A stretch of DNA of 64,000 nt from Hevea brasiliensis (Eukaryota > Streptophyta > Magnoliopsida > Malpighiales > Euphorbiaceae), in assembly GCF_030052815.1 (NCBI RefSeq), contig NC_079493.1, positions 117,949,132 to 118,013,131 on the forward strand, read 5' to 3'. Both the position numbers and the translations under genes were made by a program. Below are positions 11,231 to 23,506 of the stretch, piece after piece. Under the pieces are notes generated by a model. That model saw nothing but the letters and a program-made list of their open reading frames with translations. It did not search any database and was not told the origin of the DNA. How positions within the stretch are numbered: position 1 is the stretch's first letter; each line of letters opens with the position of its first letter.

Positions 11231-13570
11231 TATTAAAGCAAGCGGTCATTTGGTTATGTATTTAGTCAATATCTAGCCAAAATTTCCATGTACCTCATCT
11301 CCTTAATAGGATCAGATTTCTATCATTATTTTTTAACGAAAAGGAGTGATCACCTAATATGTTTAATTTTCTCAAATTTAATTTTTCTCTATTTTAGAAA
11401 TTAAATTTTATTATTCAAAATTAAAACTTTTAATTATAATAAAAAATAACTTAAATTTAGACTTTTAGGTTGAATTGTCTTATATTTATTTGGAAACTTT
11501 GAGACATCAATTCTGGGCAATTTCAGGGTAATTACATGCATATCATTATTCCAGCCATCAGTTGCCCAATAAAATTAAGGATGCCCACTCACTTTTAACT
11601 GGCCCCCCAACTCCAAATTCCAAAGCTTAGTCCATCTGCATCTCAACTTCATCCCACTAATATTTTCCATCGGAAAAAACCTATAATAGTTGTATTAAGC
11701 ATTATTTAATGGAAAATGTGGCAATTTTAACAGTAAAAAAAATAATATTAACCAATGAAAACACAGAAATGTGATATTATAAGTATGATATCTGTACAAA
11801 AATCATAAGTTAGAGCCTAACTTATGAGTTAATAAAAATGACCTTTCAAATATTGAATATGATAATAAAGTTTACGAAAAGAACTCAGATTCGATTATAA
11901 GAGAAAGTATTGTTAAAAGAAATAATCACGAATTTAAAAAGATTAATTTTCAATGAATAGTAAAATAAATATTGAAAAATATCCTACTTAAAAAAAAAAA
12001 AAAATCTCAGCTCTAGTCCTCACAACCCACATAAACACCATATCGAATACCACCAAATACAAAAATCCAGCCACCAAAACCATAGCTAACAAGATCAAAT
12101 TCCCTAAAAAAACGAAATCACCCAATCATTTACTTTGAAATTTTCCCTCTTAATTGGAATGACAAATCTTTATGGAATGCATTTTCAAAACTTAGAAATA
12201 TCATTGACGATGAGCTCACGCAGAAGAGACATAGATGGGACACGGACGAAGCCAAAACTCTTCCTTAACTTTAGCTTATATCCAAAAATAGAATAATGAA
12301 GACCAACATCAATGTTATAGGTATTTAAGGAAGAATCAAGAATGGTGTGTGATTAATATGTAAAAATCCAGCGGATCAAACATCTGACATTGAAACCTTA
12401 AATCAACTATAATTTAACAAAATAATAATGGTGAAATAATTTGGCATGCACTCAACAAAATTTGCTAAGAGTGATCATAGTTTTCAACATCTATTAATTT
12501 ATCCCAATAGAATATGAAACAAAATATATATAAAATATAAAAAAAATTAATAAAATGGATCGATTTAACTCAATTCTAAAAGGCACATTGTGAACAGAGG
12601 ACAAAACCAAAAATTTATATTTAGGGAGCCAACATGGAGATTAAAATAAAAAATAAAAAATATTAAGAGGTCAAAATTAAATAATATAAAAATATGAATA
12701 AAATTTATATAAAAGTGTAGAGATTGAAAAGAACATAAAAATATTGAAGGGAAAAATAATAATTTTTTTATAAATACACTAAAATTTATAGATAAAATTT
12801 GAATTTTAAAAATTTTGAAAGTCAAACAGTAACTAAAAAAAACTAAATTTATTTATACCTCCAACACTTGAGTAGTTCTGTCCCTAATTATGAAGGAGAA
12901 AGACAAAAAAAATGGCATTTTTTTTATAAAAATTTGGTTGAAAACTTACCATTGGCTGAAGATCAACGTAGGGATTCTGGAAGGACGAAATTAAAAACCT
13001 CACCAAGTTTCTGTAATTATTAAAAAATATATATAACAATGAGTACAAATAGGTAAAATTAAAATTAACCATTGATATTGCAAATGTAACAGTGAAATAA
13101 TAAAGAAATGAAAGGATTTTTGTAGTGAGAAGAGATGGAGTAAGTTAGCAGAGGCTGAAGAGCTTATGCCACCATTTTGTCAGCTTCGTATCTGAGGGAT
13201 TCGGTCCACTCAAGATGGGCTTCTCTCAACTTAGGCCCAAGAATCTGGAAAAAGCCCATTTATCAACTGTCCAAAAACGTCGAGCCATGATGTATACGAC
13301 TTTTTTATTCATCTACTATGTATAAAACTAGTTAAATATTTGTATTGTGGCCAAATTTAATAAAATTAATTTTTACTATTTAATTTAAATTTAACATTTT
13401 ATTTTTCATTAAAATTATTTTTAATATTTTATATAATTTTCATTATTAAAATATATAGCATATAATTATAATATTTTTACTTTAACACTTTATATATTTA
13501 ATTTAGATTTTCAATAAAATTACAATTTTTGTCACTTTTTGTAATTTAATTTTTTATAAATAATAAATTA

Positions 13571-13612
<42 letters not shown>

Positions 13613-13850
13613 TATATCATAGTTAATTAATCATGAAACTTGTAATATAATTATAATATATATTAAACTCTAATAGTTGGTGCTGTGGCATTTTCTATTG
13701 GATGAATAACTTATCCATTCTAAATTTAGTTTCCAATATTTTTTATATAAAAAATATTTAAAGAAAATAAAATTGTCAAAATTAAAATTTTTTTATCAAA
13801 ATTTAATTTCTCCAGTTTGAGGTTGAGATTAAAAACAAAAAGAAAAATTA
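11231..13850. repeat. Right copy of the diverged non-coding duplication, with ~650 bp of extra sequence
   Basis: Matches 7791-9100 in the same order but contains additional sequence at about 12140-12760. That extra part includes a less AT-rich patch at 12200-12300. Two ORF readings on the minus strand here (12565-12825 and 12884-13072) are Phe/Leu/Ile-rich and unsupported as whole genes. See the separate entry for a possible small exon. Confidence 0.6.
12950..13010 (-). other. Possible orphan exon or gene remnant (61 nt)
   Basis: On the minus strand a 61-nt, less AT-rich segment is bounded by a T-rich tract ending AATTACAG (acceptor) and by ATG|GTAAGT (donor consensus). One frame reads NLVRFLISSFQNPYVDLQPM. 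About 200 bp upstream (13190-13260) are three GGGCTT/AGGCCC/AAGCCCA words, the site II type found in promoters of plant housekeeping genes. I do not recognise the product and no longer gene can be built around it. It may be chance or a decayed gene. Confidence 0.2.
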
Positions 13851-14454
13851 AAAATATTATTTTAAATGTTATTAAAAAAGTAAAAAAATTGTTCAATTAT
13901 TTTAAATTTTTATAATTAAAATATATCAAATTTTATTTTAAATCAAGTTTTAATGCTTTTTAATTAATATTTTTAAGGATATATTTTTATTAATAGTAAT
14001 TCTAATAATAATGTTAAATAGTTCATATTATTAATTTAATAGTAATTTCTCATGCTTAAAATTATAATAATATAAAATGAGGACTCTTTAAAAAAAATCT
14101 AAAATTCACATCAAATGTACTTTTGTTTCAAGGCCTCTCATGTTTCATGTGAAGAGTCTAATTCTAAATTAAAAGAGATATTATAAGGAAATGATTGCTT
14201 GAATTATATATTAATATATCCCTTCACTTTTAGGACAAAATATCCAAAATGTGAAGTTTATAGAATTGGATATTTGTGAGTCAGTAGATTTATAAAGAAA
14301 TTATTTATTTTTTTATTTAATGAAAGTACAATAAGCAGATTACAATTGACGGACTTTACATAGGTAAATGATCTTAGAAGAGATAAATGGAGAGACTCGA
14401 ATTTAAAATTTCTCTACTCTCTATACTTTAAAAATAAAGAAAAATCAACTACAC
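13851..14454. other. AT-rich intergenic DNA
   Basis: No gene, repeat boundary or RNA signal is visible. It ends at the target duplication of the TRIM element (tacac, 14450-14454). Confidence 0.6.
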
Positions 14455-14564
14455 TGTAATACCCTAGGCAAATCCCACATCGGCAAAACACGGGAAAGAT
14501 GCTGGGTTTATAAGTTGTTGGTTCGTAAGAGCGGACAATATCACTAGTGGGCCGGGCCATTACA
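14455..14564 (+). repeat. TRIM left LTR (110 bp)
   Basis: Starts TGTAATACCCTAGGC and ends GGGCCATTACA. Compared with the right LTR it lacks about 40 bp before GAGCGGACAATATCAC, so it has an internal deletion or the right LTR an insertion. Confidence 0.85.
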
Positions 14565-14653
14565 TTTGTGGTATCAGAGCCGCTCCGCGTGCAACCTTGA
14601 ACGATGGTGGGGCAAACCTCAGCGAGGACGCTGAGTCCCATAAGGGGGTGGAT

Positions 14654-14841
14654 TGTAACACCCTAGGCAAATCCCACATCAGTAAAACACGGGATAGATG
14701 TTGGGTTATCCCACATCGGTAAAACACGGGATAGATGTTGGGTTTATAAGTTGTTGGTTCATAACTCCTAGTGACGCGTTTTAAAACCGTGAGGGCTTCG
14801 GCCTAGAGCGGACAATATCACTAGTGGGCCGGGCCATTACG
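14654..14841 (+). repeat. TRIM right LTR (188 bp) with internal 37-bp tandem duplication
   Basis: Starts TGTAACACCCTAGGC. The segment beginning ATCCCACATC is present twice in tandem (starts 14671 and 14708, period 37 bp), and the GAGGGCTTCGGCCTAGAGCGG part absent from the left LTR is present. The duplication arose after or during insertion. Confidence 0.85.
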
Positions 14842-14846
14842 TACAC

Positions 14847-17800
14847 TATCCTGATTAGAGTAAGAAATGACTACCCAAGTTATACATTAAACATTTTTTT
14901 CTTAGTATCTAATTAATGTGGGGATTAACCAACAATATCCATATATACTTTTTAATTAGCAGAAATTTAAAAAGTGGACAGAGAACAAATTAACAAACTT
15001 ATTTAATGATTCATTATTCTTGAACTTGTTATGTTCTTCACAATTCCACCAAAAGATAGCTAAAACATCCAAGTTAATTTCTACTTAAAAAAAAAAAAAA
15101 GAAAGAAAGACTTTCAGAGATAAATATAGCGATAATCGAAATTCTATTATTAAATTCATTACTAACAATATAAATTAATGATAAATCCGTGATTAGTCAA
15201 TGGATAATTTAAAAAATAACTTGTAGTAATGGAGTAATATGTTGCTAAAACCCTTGCAATTAACCAGATCAATTATGGGTCCTATTTTGATCCATCATTA
15301 AAAGTTTTTTTTTTTGGATTTGTTCTCTAAGCAAAAGTTGTTTTACAGCTAAATAGCTCATTATAATATAATAATATGTATACATGTTAATCAATAATCA
15401 CTTAAATTAAATGGGTTGTTAGGCAAGATTAACGTATTAAATTAGGGCATTATAGTTGGTTATAACCCCACTTTCACATTAATTTGTTTGCTAACTTACA
15501 TATCGTCCATTATGCAATCACACTGTCCTCCACACATCACTCGTATGATTTGAGTGTTCCTTTGGCTTCTTCCTTGCTTTCAACCAATCCCACTAGCTAT
15601 TACTTATATCATGTGCATTTTTTTTTCTTTTAAATTGGATTAATATGATATCACATATATTAATTATTAATATTATATTAATTTTAATTAATTAAATAAA
15701 AATAAACTAATTATTAAACGATTATAAGATTCATAAATTAAATATATATATATATATATTTTAATATTAAAATTAAAATTTTAATCAATAAAAATAAAAA
15801 TAAATTCACTTACCAACTGATTTACAAATGTTAGATCTCAAGAGGCCTAAAAATTGATATTGGTCGGTGGTTAGGAATAAATATAGCGAGGTTGACTAGC
15901 TATATTGGGTGGGTGAAGTTACTTAATTCAATTTTTTCACCTGTTATGATGAATTTTAAGTGATTTCCAAAAGCTAGTCACCCTTAATCTACTCATTACG
16001 TGGTCATTTTTAAAGACTAAAGTCAATCATCCATAATTCACACGTACTATGACTTTGCTAATTGACAATTTCATTCCTTTCACACTGTTTTTTTTTTTAT
16101 CATATCTTTTGTCATTATTATATCTATTTATATAAAATTTATAAAATTCACTGGTAAATTTTAGGTCAATAATATTGAAGTGATCATCAGACTGAAAGAT
16201 TTTAGGTTTGAATCCTAATTGGACTTAATTATATATAAAAAAAATTATAAAATCTTATAAATTAAAATTATACTGTTAAATGTTAAATTTTAATGTAGCT
16301 ATATCATTTTTAACAATTAATGGAAGCATGCAAATTAATTATTAATTATTCATCGGAAGTCATAATCTCCCATGACCTTTCTTAATTTTCCTTCCATTTC
16401 CTTGTTGCGTGAACTTTAACGCTGCATTTGCTTTCAGGGAAAGCATTAGAGATGTAAAGAAACAAGGCTTGAACAATAACAAGATGCCAAAAGGGTGCAA
16501 GAGAGAGGGACAAAAACCCTTGAAATTAGATGATTTGTGGTATTGAATTTATTATAATATTTATATTTCTAATTTACACATCACAGTTTTTAGGTGATAT
16601 GTTTCATATCAATTTATATATATATATATATATAGTGTATCATATTTAACTAGGTCAAGACAATCATATATTACAAGAAGAGAATGTTCAATCTCATGAC
16701 TTATCTTAGGATTGATTCAACTCTAGTTATTAACTAGTGATTTTGTCCACGCGTTGCGTGAATTGTATTTTTTATTTTATTTTATTTTAATAATATAATT
16801 TAATATTTTATATTTCTAAAATTATACTGAAATTTGGTTAATGTTAAAATTTTTAATTAATTATGTTAAATATTATTTAAATTTATAATAAAATTTTGAA
16901 TAATTGTATAATTATTAAAATTAAATTAAACTGTTATTTTTATATGATTATTAATTATTTTCTTTAAATATTTTTTATAAGAATGAAATAATATAGTATT
17001 TTATATTTTTAATAACAATTAATACAATTTTGTATTTGAGAAAGGATATAAAAATATACACTATTTAATTTTAAATTTTAAAATAAGTAAATTAATATAT
17101 TATTTATATTATTTTTAAATTATATTAATTTAATATGAAGATTTTTAAAGAAGTCAAATAAATTATTATATATATAATGTAGAGATACACCTTATAAATT
17201 AATCAACACGTATATGTATTTTTTCCAAGAGCATATATAATTGATATGGGAGTGGTTGAGTGTTTATCACGTAATATAAGAGATTAAAATTTAAATCCTA
17301 ATATATTTTCCTTTAAAAATTTTTGAAATACATTTACATTATAAAATTTATTATATAATTGATATTTAGTCTGCAAGATTAATTATCTAGTGATATAATT
17401 TTAATTTTGGCAAGTCTTGATGAAGGCATGGGTCTAGCAAACCTTACCACTTCTAGCGTGGCTAAAGGGATAATGATACCTTTTCCTATGCTAAATTTCT
17501 AATTTACACGTCAAGATTACCCCATAAAGAGATATTGATGAATAAAACGTTAACGTTCATCAATAAAATTTGCTTTCACATAAATTAGGATCAACAGAAA
17601 AAAGATAAGCAAAGAGAAAAAAAAAAATGAAACTTTTTATTTTTGTCCTGTAATATTTTGTGTTTCTTGAACTTGTCAAATAGCTTGGATCTACTCATCC
17701 CAGGAATTCTTTCTTTTCATCATCAAAATTATAATGGTTGTTACGCCAATTTAGCAGAAATATGGGGACCATTTTCCCACATCATATTTTCAGCATAAAA

Positions 17801-18999
17801 TTTTTTTGTCAAAGATAAATTTCATTGAATTAGAGAGAATGTTACAATATAAATTTAATATATATATATATATATATATGTATGTACACTTGACATCTGG
17901 TTTAGAAATTGCTAGGTTGATATAATGGTTAAAGATTACATGATTAATAGGATTAATTAAGCAGATTATGTCATGCAAGCGCAATGTTGAAGAGGAAAGA
18001 GAGAATGGAAGCGAAGACTGAAGAGTCCTATGAATTAAGAAACTACAAATGTCAAAAAAGCATCAGAATGCCAAACCATCCTAGCAAAGCAATCAAAAAA
18101 AGAAAATGAAGGAAGAGTAAAGCAAAGAAACTACGAACAAGAACACAGCCAAAAGGACCTGAAACAATGCCTGCCCTCAGGAAAGAAAGAGAAAGACTTT
18201 TCCTTTCCCTAATGTCAAAGTGCAATTCGTCACGCAAAAGAAGAGATCGAGGAAGAAAAAAATTTACCGTCCATGACACATAATACACAAAACAAGAAAA
18301 AGGAAAGAATGACGTGGAGATAGAGAAAGAGAGAAACACACACACACATACACAATCCCTTGAAGGTCTGACGGCCAGGGCAGAGAGTCCTGCTGCTGCT
18401 GCAGCTGGTGGCTGGTAGTTGCCTGCAGCTGCAAAGTCTCCCTCGTTTCTTGTTTCAATGCCACCCCTCTCCCGCTGACCCCGCATGACTCATTATTCAA
18501 TGCCAGCTCATTCTCCATTTATGTCATCCCTTACTGATCACTCTTCAATTTCAAATTTGATCTCTCCACCACAAAAATAATTACCACCATTCTTTATTTC
18601 TTTTTAGTTTTCCAAGCTCTTCGATGGTTTTGTTCGGGTCATCATCATTACATTTGCACATCGTGTATTAGTCAACTTCTATCTGTTTGTTACTACTTGA
18701 TTAGTGGGAGATTTGGACTTTGAAAAATCATGCTTCCATTTTCAAATATATTCTGTAGCTCAATTTACTTCGTCCTAGACCTACCCCATTAAGTTTTCTT
18801 CATTAATTACTTGGATATACTAAAAACCCTTTAGAATTTAGCCTTTCGTTTACTGAGTTGAAGCATAAGAACTGTGATTGATTAATTAAATTTATGCTTA
18901 GTTAATATTAATTAATTTTGGATCGAGGTGGGACCACCAACCATTCCTTGTACTCAAAATATTATTTCAGAAAACTCTTGGATTTCGGCACAAGAATTA
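14847..18999. other. Long intergenic region, no supported gene
   Basis: Mostly AT-rich with TA microsatellites (about 15743-15760, 16617-16634 and 17857-17880). Patches with more balanced composition lie at 15480-15600, 15840-16080, 16380-16540 and 17990-18520. At 16396-16545 a frame stays open for about 50 codons (...ESIRDVKKQGLNNN...), but it has no start codon and no recognised match. At 16740-16762 a CCACGCGTTGCGTG core sits in AT-rich flanks, like the ends of some plant MITE or Helitron-type elements. Two overlapping minus-strand readings at 18052-18518 are low-complexity (CA/CT and CAG-type repeats) and unsupported. Core W-box-like AGTCAAC occurs at 18669. Confidence 0.5.
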
Positions 19000-19004
19000 C
19001 AATT

Positions 19005-19020
19005 AATCCAAATATAAACA
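19005..19020 (+). promoter_or_regulatory. Likely TATA box of the VQ gene
   Basis: CCAAATATAAACACC lies ~120 bp upstream of the ATG at 19135. This would place the transcription start near 19045 and give a 5' leader of about 90 nt. Inferred from spacing and sequence only. Confidence 0.45.
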
Positions 19021-19134
19021 CCAGTCATCCCTTCAACAAAGAAACTCTACAAATAGCAAAACCATAGTGGAAATATAACAAGCAGTCCCTCTTTCATTTC
19101 CTCCAAACCGAAGTATTTGCCCATTATCTCTCTC

Positions 19135-19758
19135 ATGGCTTCCACTTCTAATAACAATATCACCACCACCATGCACCACAGCCCACCCTCCTATGGATCT
19201 GACCCGTCCTCGCCTAACACCACCTTCGTCCAAGCTGACCCGGCCACCTTCCGAACCATTGTCCAAAAACTCACTGGAGCGCCCGACGACCTATCAACCC
19301 AAAAGCTCCCAATCACCCACCCAAATCGACCCTCTGCAATTCCAGGCCCTAAAAGACCTGCATTCAAGCTTCATGAAAGGAGACAAAGCGCCAAGAACCT
19401 GCAAATCAACCTTAACAGCAATTCTACCATCAACAACAGCTTCGAGCATCCTGACCTCTTCCAGTTTAGACAGCGAGCTGGTTTCTTGGTGTCGCCGGTG
19501 TCAACTTTGGACTTTTTTGGTGCGCGCACGAGCCCTAAGTCACCCTGCGAAGAGTTTTGTTCCCGTGGGAGTCCTAGAGATGAGGAAGAGAGAGCCATTG
19601 CTGAAAAAGGGTTTTATCTGCATCCAAGCCCCTTGAGTACTCCAAGAGGAGCAGAGCCTCCTGAGTTGTTGCCTCTATTCCCTTTGCATTCTCCTAGAGA
19701 CGACAATGAGGATCGAGATGGTGAGGATGATGATGATGATCGTAATTCTTGTTCTTGA
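19135..19758 (+). CDS. VQ-motif protein (MPK-substrate type, VQ4/VQ11/VQ31-like)
   Basis: A 207-residue intronless protein. The defining VQ motif FRTIVQKLTG (F-x-x-x-V-Q-x-L-T-G) is at about residues 41-50 and is followed by AP, as in most members. The family consists of small nuclear cofactors that bind WRKY transcription factors through this motif. One subgroup (including MVQ1/VQ4) is phosphorylated by MPK3/MPK6 at Ser/Thr-Pro sites. Here many SP/TP sites occur (PSSP, VSPVST, TSPKSP, SRGSPRDEEERAIAEKGFYLHPSPLSTPRG, LHSPRDD), and the C-terminus ends in an acidic Asp run. The conserved AIAEKGFYLHPSP...ELLPLFPLHSP block supports the MVQ-type group. Translation starts at ATG 19135; the in-frame extension upstream begins with TTG only. 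It is the only clearly complete intact gene here. Role in immunity or stress signalling is known for the family and inferred for this gene. Confidence 0.92.
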   Translation: MASTSNNNITTTMHHSPPSYGSDPSSPNTTFVQADPATFRTIVQKLTGAPDDLSTQKLPITHPNRPSAIPGPKRPAFKLHERRQSAKNLQINLNSNSTINNSFEHPDLFQFRQRAGFLVSPVSTLDFFGARTSPKSPCEEFCSRGSPRDEEERAIAEKGFYLHPSPLSTPRGAEPPELLPLFPLHSPRDDNEDRDGEDDDDDRNSCS

Positions 19759-19983
19759 ATTAGGAGTCTGCTACTAATCTAGGATGCTAATTATTGAATA
19801 TTATAATTTGTTAAACGTTCTCTTAATTTTGATGGAAATGTTAATTATCTTAGTTAACTGTTAATCCATTGGGTGTTTCAAAAATAATCCCTTTAATTTG
19901 TGCCCTCTAAATATAAATCTTTTAGTTATTTTATTTTAAAATTCTTAGAAAAAAAATTCAACCTAGCTAAAATTATATTCAAC
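19759..19983. other. 3' flank of the VQ gene
   Basis: AT-rich; should include the 3' UTR. No clear polyadenylation motif can be singled out. Confidence 0.5.
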
Positions 19984-20507
19984 GGATAAATTTTAATAGT
20001 CATGTTTTAACTTTTAAAGGTTATAAACTTTAAAGATGATAAGAGAATTGTATCTGAATTTAAAAATTTAATATAAAACTCTTTAAATTTTGAAATTTTA
20101 CATTTTAAAATTTTATATAGCAAAATTCTTTTCACTTATAACAATCAGTTATAAGTAACATATTAATGTGGACAATATAAAATAGCAATAACGTGGATAA
20201 TTGATTGCTATTTTTTTAAAATAAAATTTAGAGCTGTTATATATTTAACATTTCATTATTTTATATGATTGAAATTTTTTTATGGCTAATTTATGAAAAA
20301 AAAATTATAGCTAATTTTATCACTATCATATAGAAGAGAGAATTATTTACGTCACTATTGTTCTGATTGCATAAATTGATTATTGACTATTAAAAAGGTT
20401 TTATTGTGTAAAATTTTAAAATTTAAGAAGTTTTATATTACATTTTTAAATTCAATGATAATTTTATTACAAGCCTAAATTTCAGAGACGAGTCTTAAAA
20501 TTTATCC
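19984..20507. mobile_element. MITE-like inverted-repeat element, copy 1
   Basis: The left end GGATAAATTTTAATAGTC is inverted at the right end (TTAAAATTTATCC to 20507). Inside, AATATAAAACTCTTTAAATT on the left pairs with AAGAAGTTTTATATTACATT on the right. The inverted arms are over 100 bp and imperfect. It is related to 62625-63113 and 23073-23390. No convincing target duplication remains. Non-coding. Confidence 0.6.
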
Positions 20508-21805
20508 TACGTTGAATTTATGATTTGTGTTTAAAATTAATTTATGGTATATTTTTTTTCTTCAAAAGAGAATAAATTTATGCTATATTTGGATATAACA
20601 TTTAAATTTAATCTAATATAAATTATTGATTAATAATAAATTTCAAATAACATCATTTTATAAATCACTTCAAATTCATAGATAAAAATTAAATGATTTC
20701 ACATATATTTATTATTCTAATTAATGAAATAAAATATATGCTTTCATCATATTTTAAATTCTCTCGTTCAAATATAAGGCTAATAAATGCATTTTACTTC
20801 ATATAGTAATTTTTTTTTTCTTAGCCTACAAAGAATGATAAATACATCTCAAAAATTATAATTATTATTAAATTAATAATAAACAACCAAAAATATTTAT
20901 CTAAAAAAATAACTAAGAAAATTATTTACTTGTGGTAATTACTTTTACACCTTTTTGGGTTACACGGGGAAATCTACGTAATTTATGGACTGTAATCTGT
21001 GAAAAGCTGGCACCGTTGGATTTTAACGAGAACAGAAAGATGCGTGCAGGAAGCAAGCGGCGCCTTTGTCTGACAATGCAACGGCTAGGATTCGTCCTTG
21101 CTTATTTACTATTTAGTACTTGGCTGCCACGACATTTATTGAAGTCACGGCCAGTATGAGTTCAAATTTTCAAATACATATGTCAATCTCAGCCGTTTGA
21201 TTCTCAAACGTTGGATGGCTAAAATCTACTTCTTCATATGTCACCGTAGTGATTGTTTTCCTCTTTTGTGTATGAAATGTTAGATTTGGATATTAAATTT
21301 TTAAGATAACCATTGCTTCAATTCTTAAGTTGGCAATGAAAACTGCACTGTCTTCTTAAGTTGGCAATAAAAATTGCACTGTGAATGAATAGACTTAAGC
21401 GATTAGTATGCATAGCAGATGATCTTTATACAGGTTTTAGTATAGATTTCTGTTAGAATTAGAGGTTTATAATTGAATGGGATTAAAAGTTCATCCTGTA
21501 TGAAAGTTCTCATGTGAACATTACTCAGATTATTTATAAATTCTTATCTTTCAAACTGATCTGATAGTTAAAAATATGATTGAGCGAGTAATTCTTTATT
21601 TAAATATCTAAGTATCATGTGATTACTCAATTCAGATTACACGCTATTCATTTTCAGGTACTATTTTAATAGTTCTAGTCTCATATAGGTTTCACATGAA
21701 CATAAAGTTCAATTCATTTCTATATTTATCAGTTGTGTCTAATTAACTAGCTAAACAAAACTCAATTTAAATTGAGTAAATTATAATAAGTTAATTGCCA
21801 AAGTT

Positions 21806-21838
<33 letters not shown>

Positions 21839-23072
21839 GATTTTTATTTTTAATTTAAAATAATTACTTCTTTCAGATTTATTTTATTAATAAAATGATT
21901 ATTTTTAAATTTAACATAATTTATCATTAGTTATAAATAAAATGATTAAAATAATATTAAACTTAAATATCTCTTAAATTTTATTATGTTAACAAAATGC
22001 TTACTTCATTTAAATTTTATATTTAAATAATTCTATATTTAAATTGAATTTTTTTCATATAATGATCTAATGAATAACTCAAATAAATTAATTTAAAAAA
22101 CAAAACTCAAATCAACTAATAATTTTAGAAATAACTCAGCTGGGTATGCTTGAAAAATAAGATTTAAAATGGTCCACAACCATTTAACCCAACTCATTTA
22201 CCACCACTTATAATAAGGTAGCAAATTAATCAAAGTGTGAATTTAAGTTAGATAATATATGTACCTCTCATTTTATTTTAAAATAAAATAAATCATGAAA
22301 ATTAGTTAAATGAATAATAATTAGAGTAAAATTTTAATCTATTATTAGATTCAATTTTCATATTAAAAAGAAAACAATTTGAATTTAAATTGAATAAGTA
22401 ATATGTTTAGATGGAGCAAGACCAGATAAAATAGTGGGCATGTTGACTCTGGCACAGTAGGAAGTATGGAGAGGAGAAAAAAGGGGAAGGTAAAGTCTTA
22501 TCAGGAAAAATAGTGGCAAAGTTGACTTTGGGTAGAAAGGGGGAAAAAGTGAAAGTGAAAGTAAGTTGAAGTTACGTAGAGAAAGGGACAGTAAAGGAAT
22601 AGAAGCTGCTAAATTTTGAAAATTTTTATGACAAGAAGAAAAGGACAACTGAGCTTTCCATCTTCATCTAGCTTTGGCTATACTGTCACTGAAACTGAAT
22701 TATCAACCTCTTCATGATTTTCTACGCATGCTCATGGTTCATGGTATATATAATTTTCTTTATTATGTATTGCTTTGGAAACTAATACAACTTGCATGAT
22801 GAGCACTGAAAAAAATTATATATAAATAACTTGGATGATTGCATATTTTCTTTGACACTCATTAAGCTGTATATATTCTTTGGTGTTATGGTGAACAAAT
22901 TAACTCCTTGATCTGGGAAAACATAGAATGTGAAGAAAAACAAAATGGTTCTAAACACAACAGTGAGTCCATGATCACTATAAAATTATTGTTAAGAGAG
23001 ATTAAAGAATAAAGAATGAAATGAATGTGGAAAATCACATATATAGAATAAAAAAAAATCATTTAAAAAGCT
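20508..23072. other. Intergenic region, no supported gene
   Basis: AT-rich apart from 20990-21240, which carries repeated CCGTTGGAT/AACGGCTAGGAT/AACGTTGGATGGCT words like those seen in plant promoter regions, but no gene follows. TA tracts at 21804-21838. A Ser/Leu/Phe-rich minus reading at 22385-22648 is composition-driven. Confidence 0.5.
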
Positions 23073-23390
23073 GGGTAAATTTTAAAAATTATTTCTAAAC
23101 TTTAGGTATCGTAATATAAAAATATAATATAAAATCTCTTAAACTTTGAAATATAAAATATTAAATATATAACAAGAGACTTTAACTTAAAAAAATAATA
23201 ACACCAGTTCATGTTATCATTATTTTGAATTATTTACATTAATGTGCTACTTATAAACTAATTATTAAGAGTAAAAAGAATTATATTATACAAAATTTTA
23301 AATTTTAAATAATTTTATGTTATATTTTTAAATTTAGAGATGGCTCTGTTATAACTCTCAGTGTTCAAGGGTAATTATTGAAATTTATTC
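23073..23390. mobile_element. MITE-like inverted-repeat element, copy 2 (degraded)
   Basis: GGGTAAATTTTAAAAATTAT with TAATATAAAATCTCTTAAACT on the left is inverted on the right (TAATTTTATGTTATATTTTT ... GGGTAATTATTGAAATTTA). Same family as 62625-63113. Ends are approximate and the target duplication is not clear. Confidence 0.55.
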
Positions 23391-23506
23391 AGAAAGTGAA
23401 ATGCTTCCGTGTGGCCGGATTTTCTCTTTCGGGTCAAACACCCCTTTAGCTTGGGGTCTGTTTATGCAGGCTGTGGGCTTTGTTCTCTACTGAGCTTGGG
23501 TGTTTA

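Larger units (their letters stand above)
14455..14841 (+). mobile_element. TRIM (terminal-repeat retrotransposon in miniature)
   Basis: A 387-bp element with two short LTRs (14455-14564 and 14654-14841), a PBS TGGTATCAGAGC (14569-14580, initiator tRNA-Met type) and a purine-rich tract TAAGGGGGTGGAT (14641-14653) directly before the second LTR. It is flanked by a perfect 5-bp target duplication tacac (14450-14454 and 14842-14846). The internal domain is only 89 bp and non-coding, so mobility must have been provided in trans by another element. The right terminal base appears changed (TACG instead of TACA). A minus-strand reading at 14414-14641 is not a gene. Confidence 0.9.

Noticed and set aside
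14414..14641. Minus-strand ORF of 75 residues
   Set aside because: Lies antisense across the TRIM LTR and internal domain; no family resemblance.
14760..14838. TRIM LTR considered as a Cassandra element with 5S rRNA-like promoter
   Set aside because: No 5S rRNA A-box/C-box words were found in either LTR.
18052..18518. Two overlapping minus-strand ORFs with Gln and Val-Cys repeats
   Set aside because: Low-complexity (CA, CT, CTG) sequence read in two frames; no domain recognised and no splice context.
20932..21159. 75-residue plus-strand ORF
   Set aside because: No ATG-supported start context or family match; the stretch looks like promoter-type CCGTTGGAT words rather than coding sequence.
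22385..22648. Ser/Leu/Phe-rich minus-strand ORF
   Set aside because: Antisense of a GA-rich stretch, no recognisable motif.
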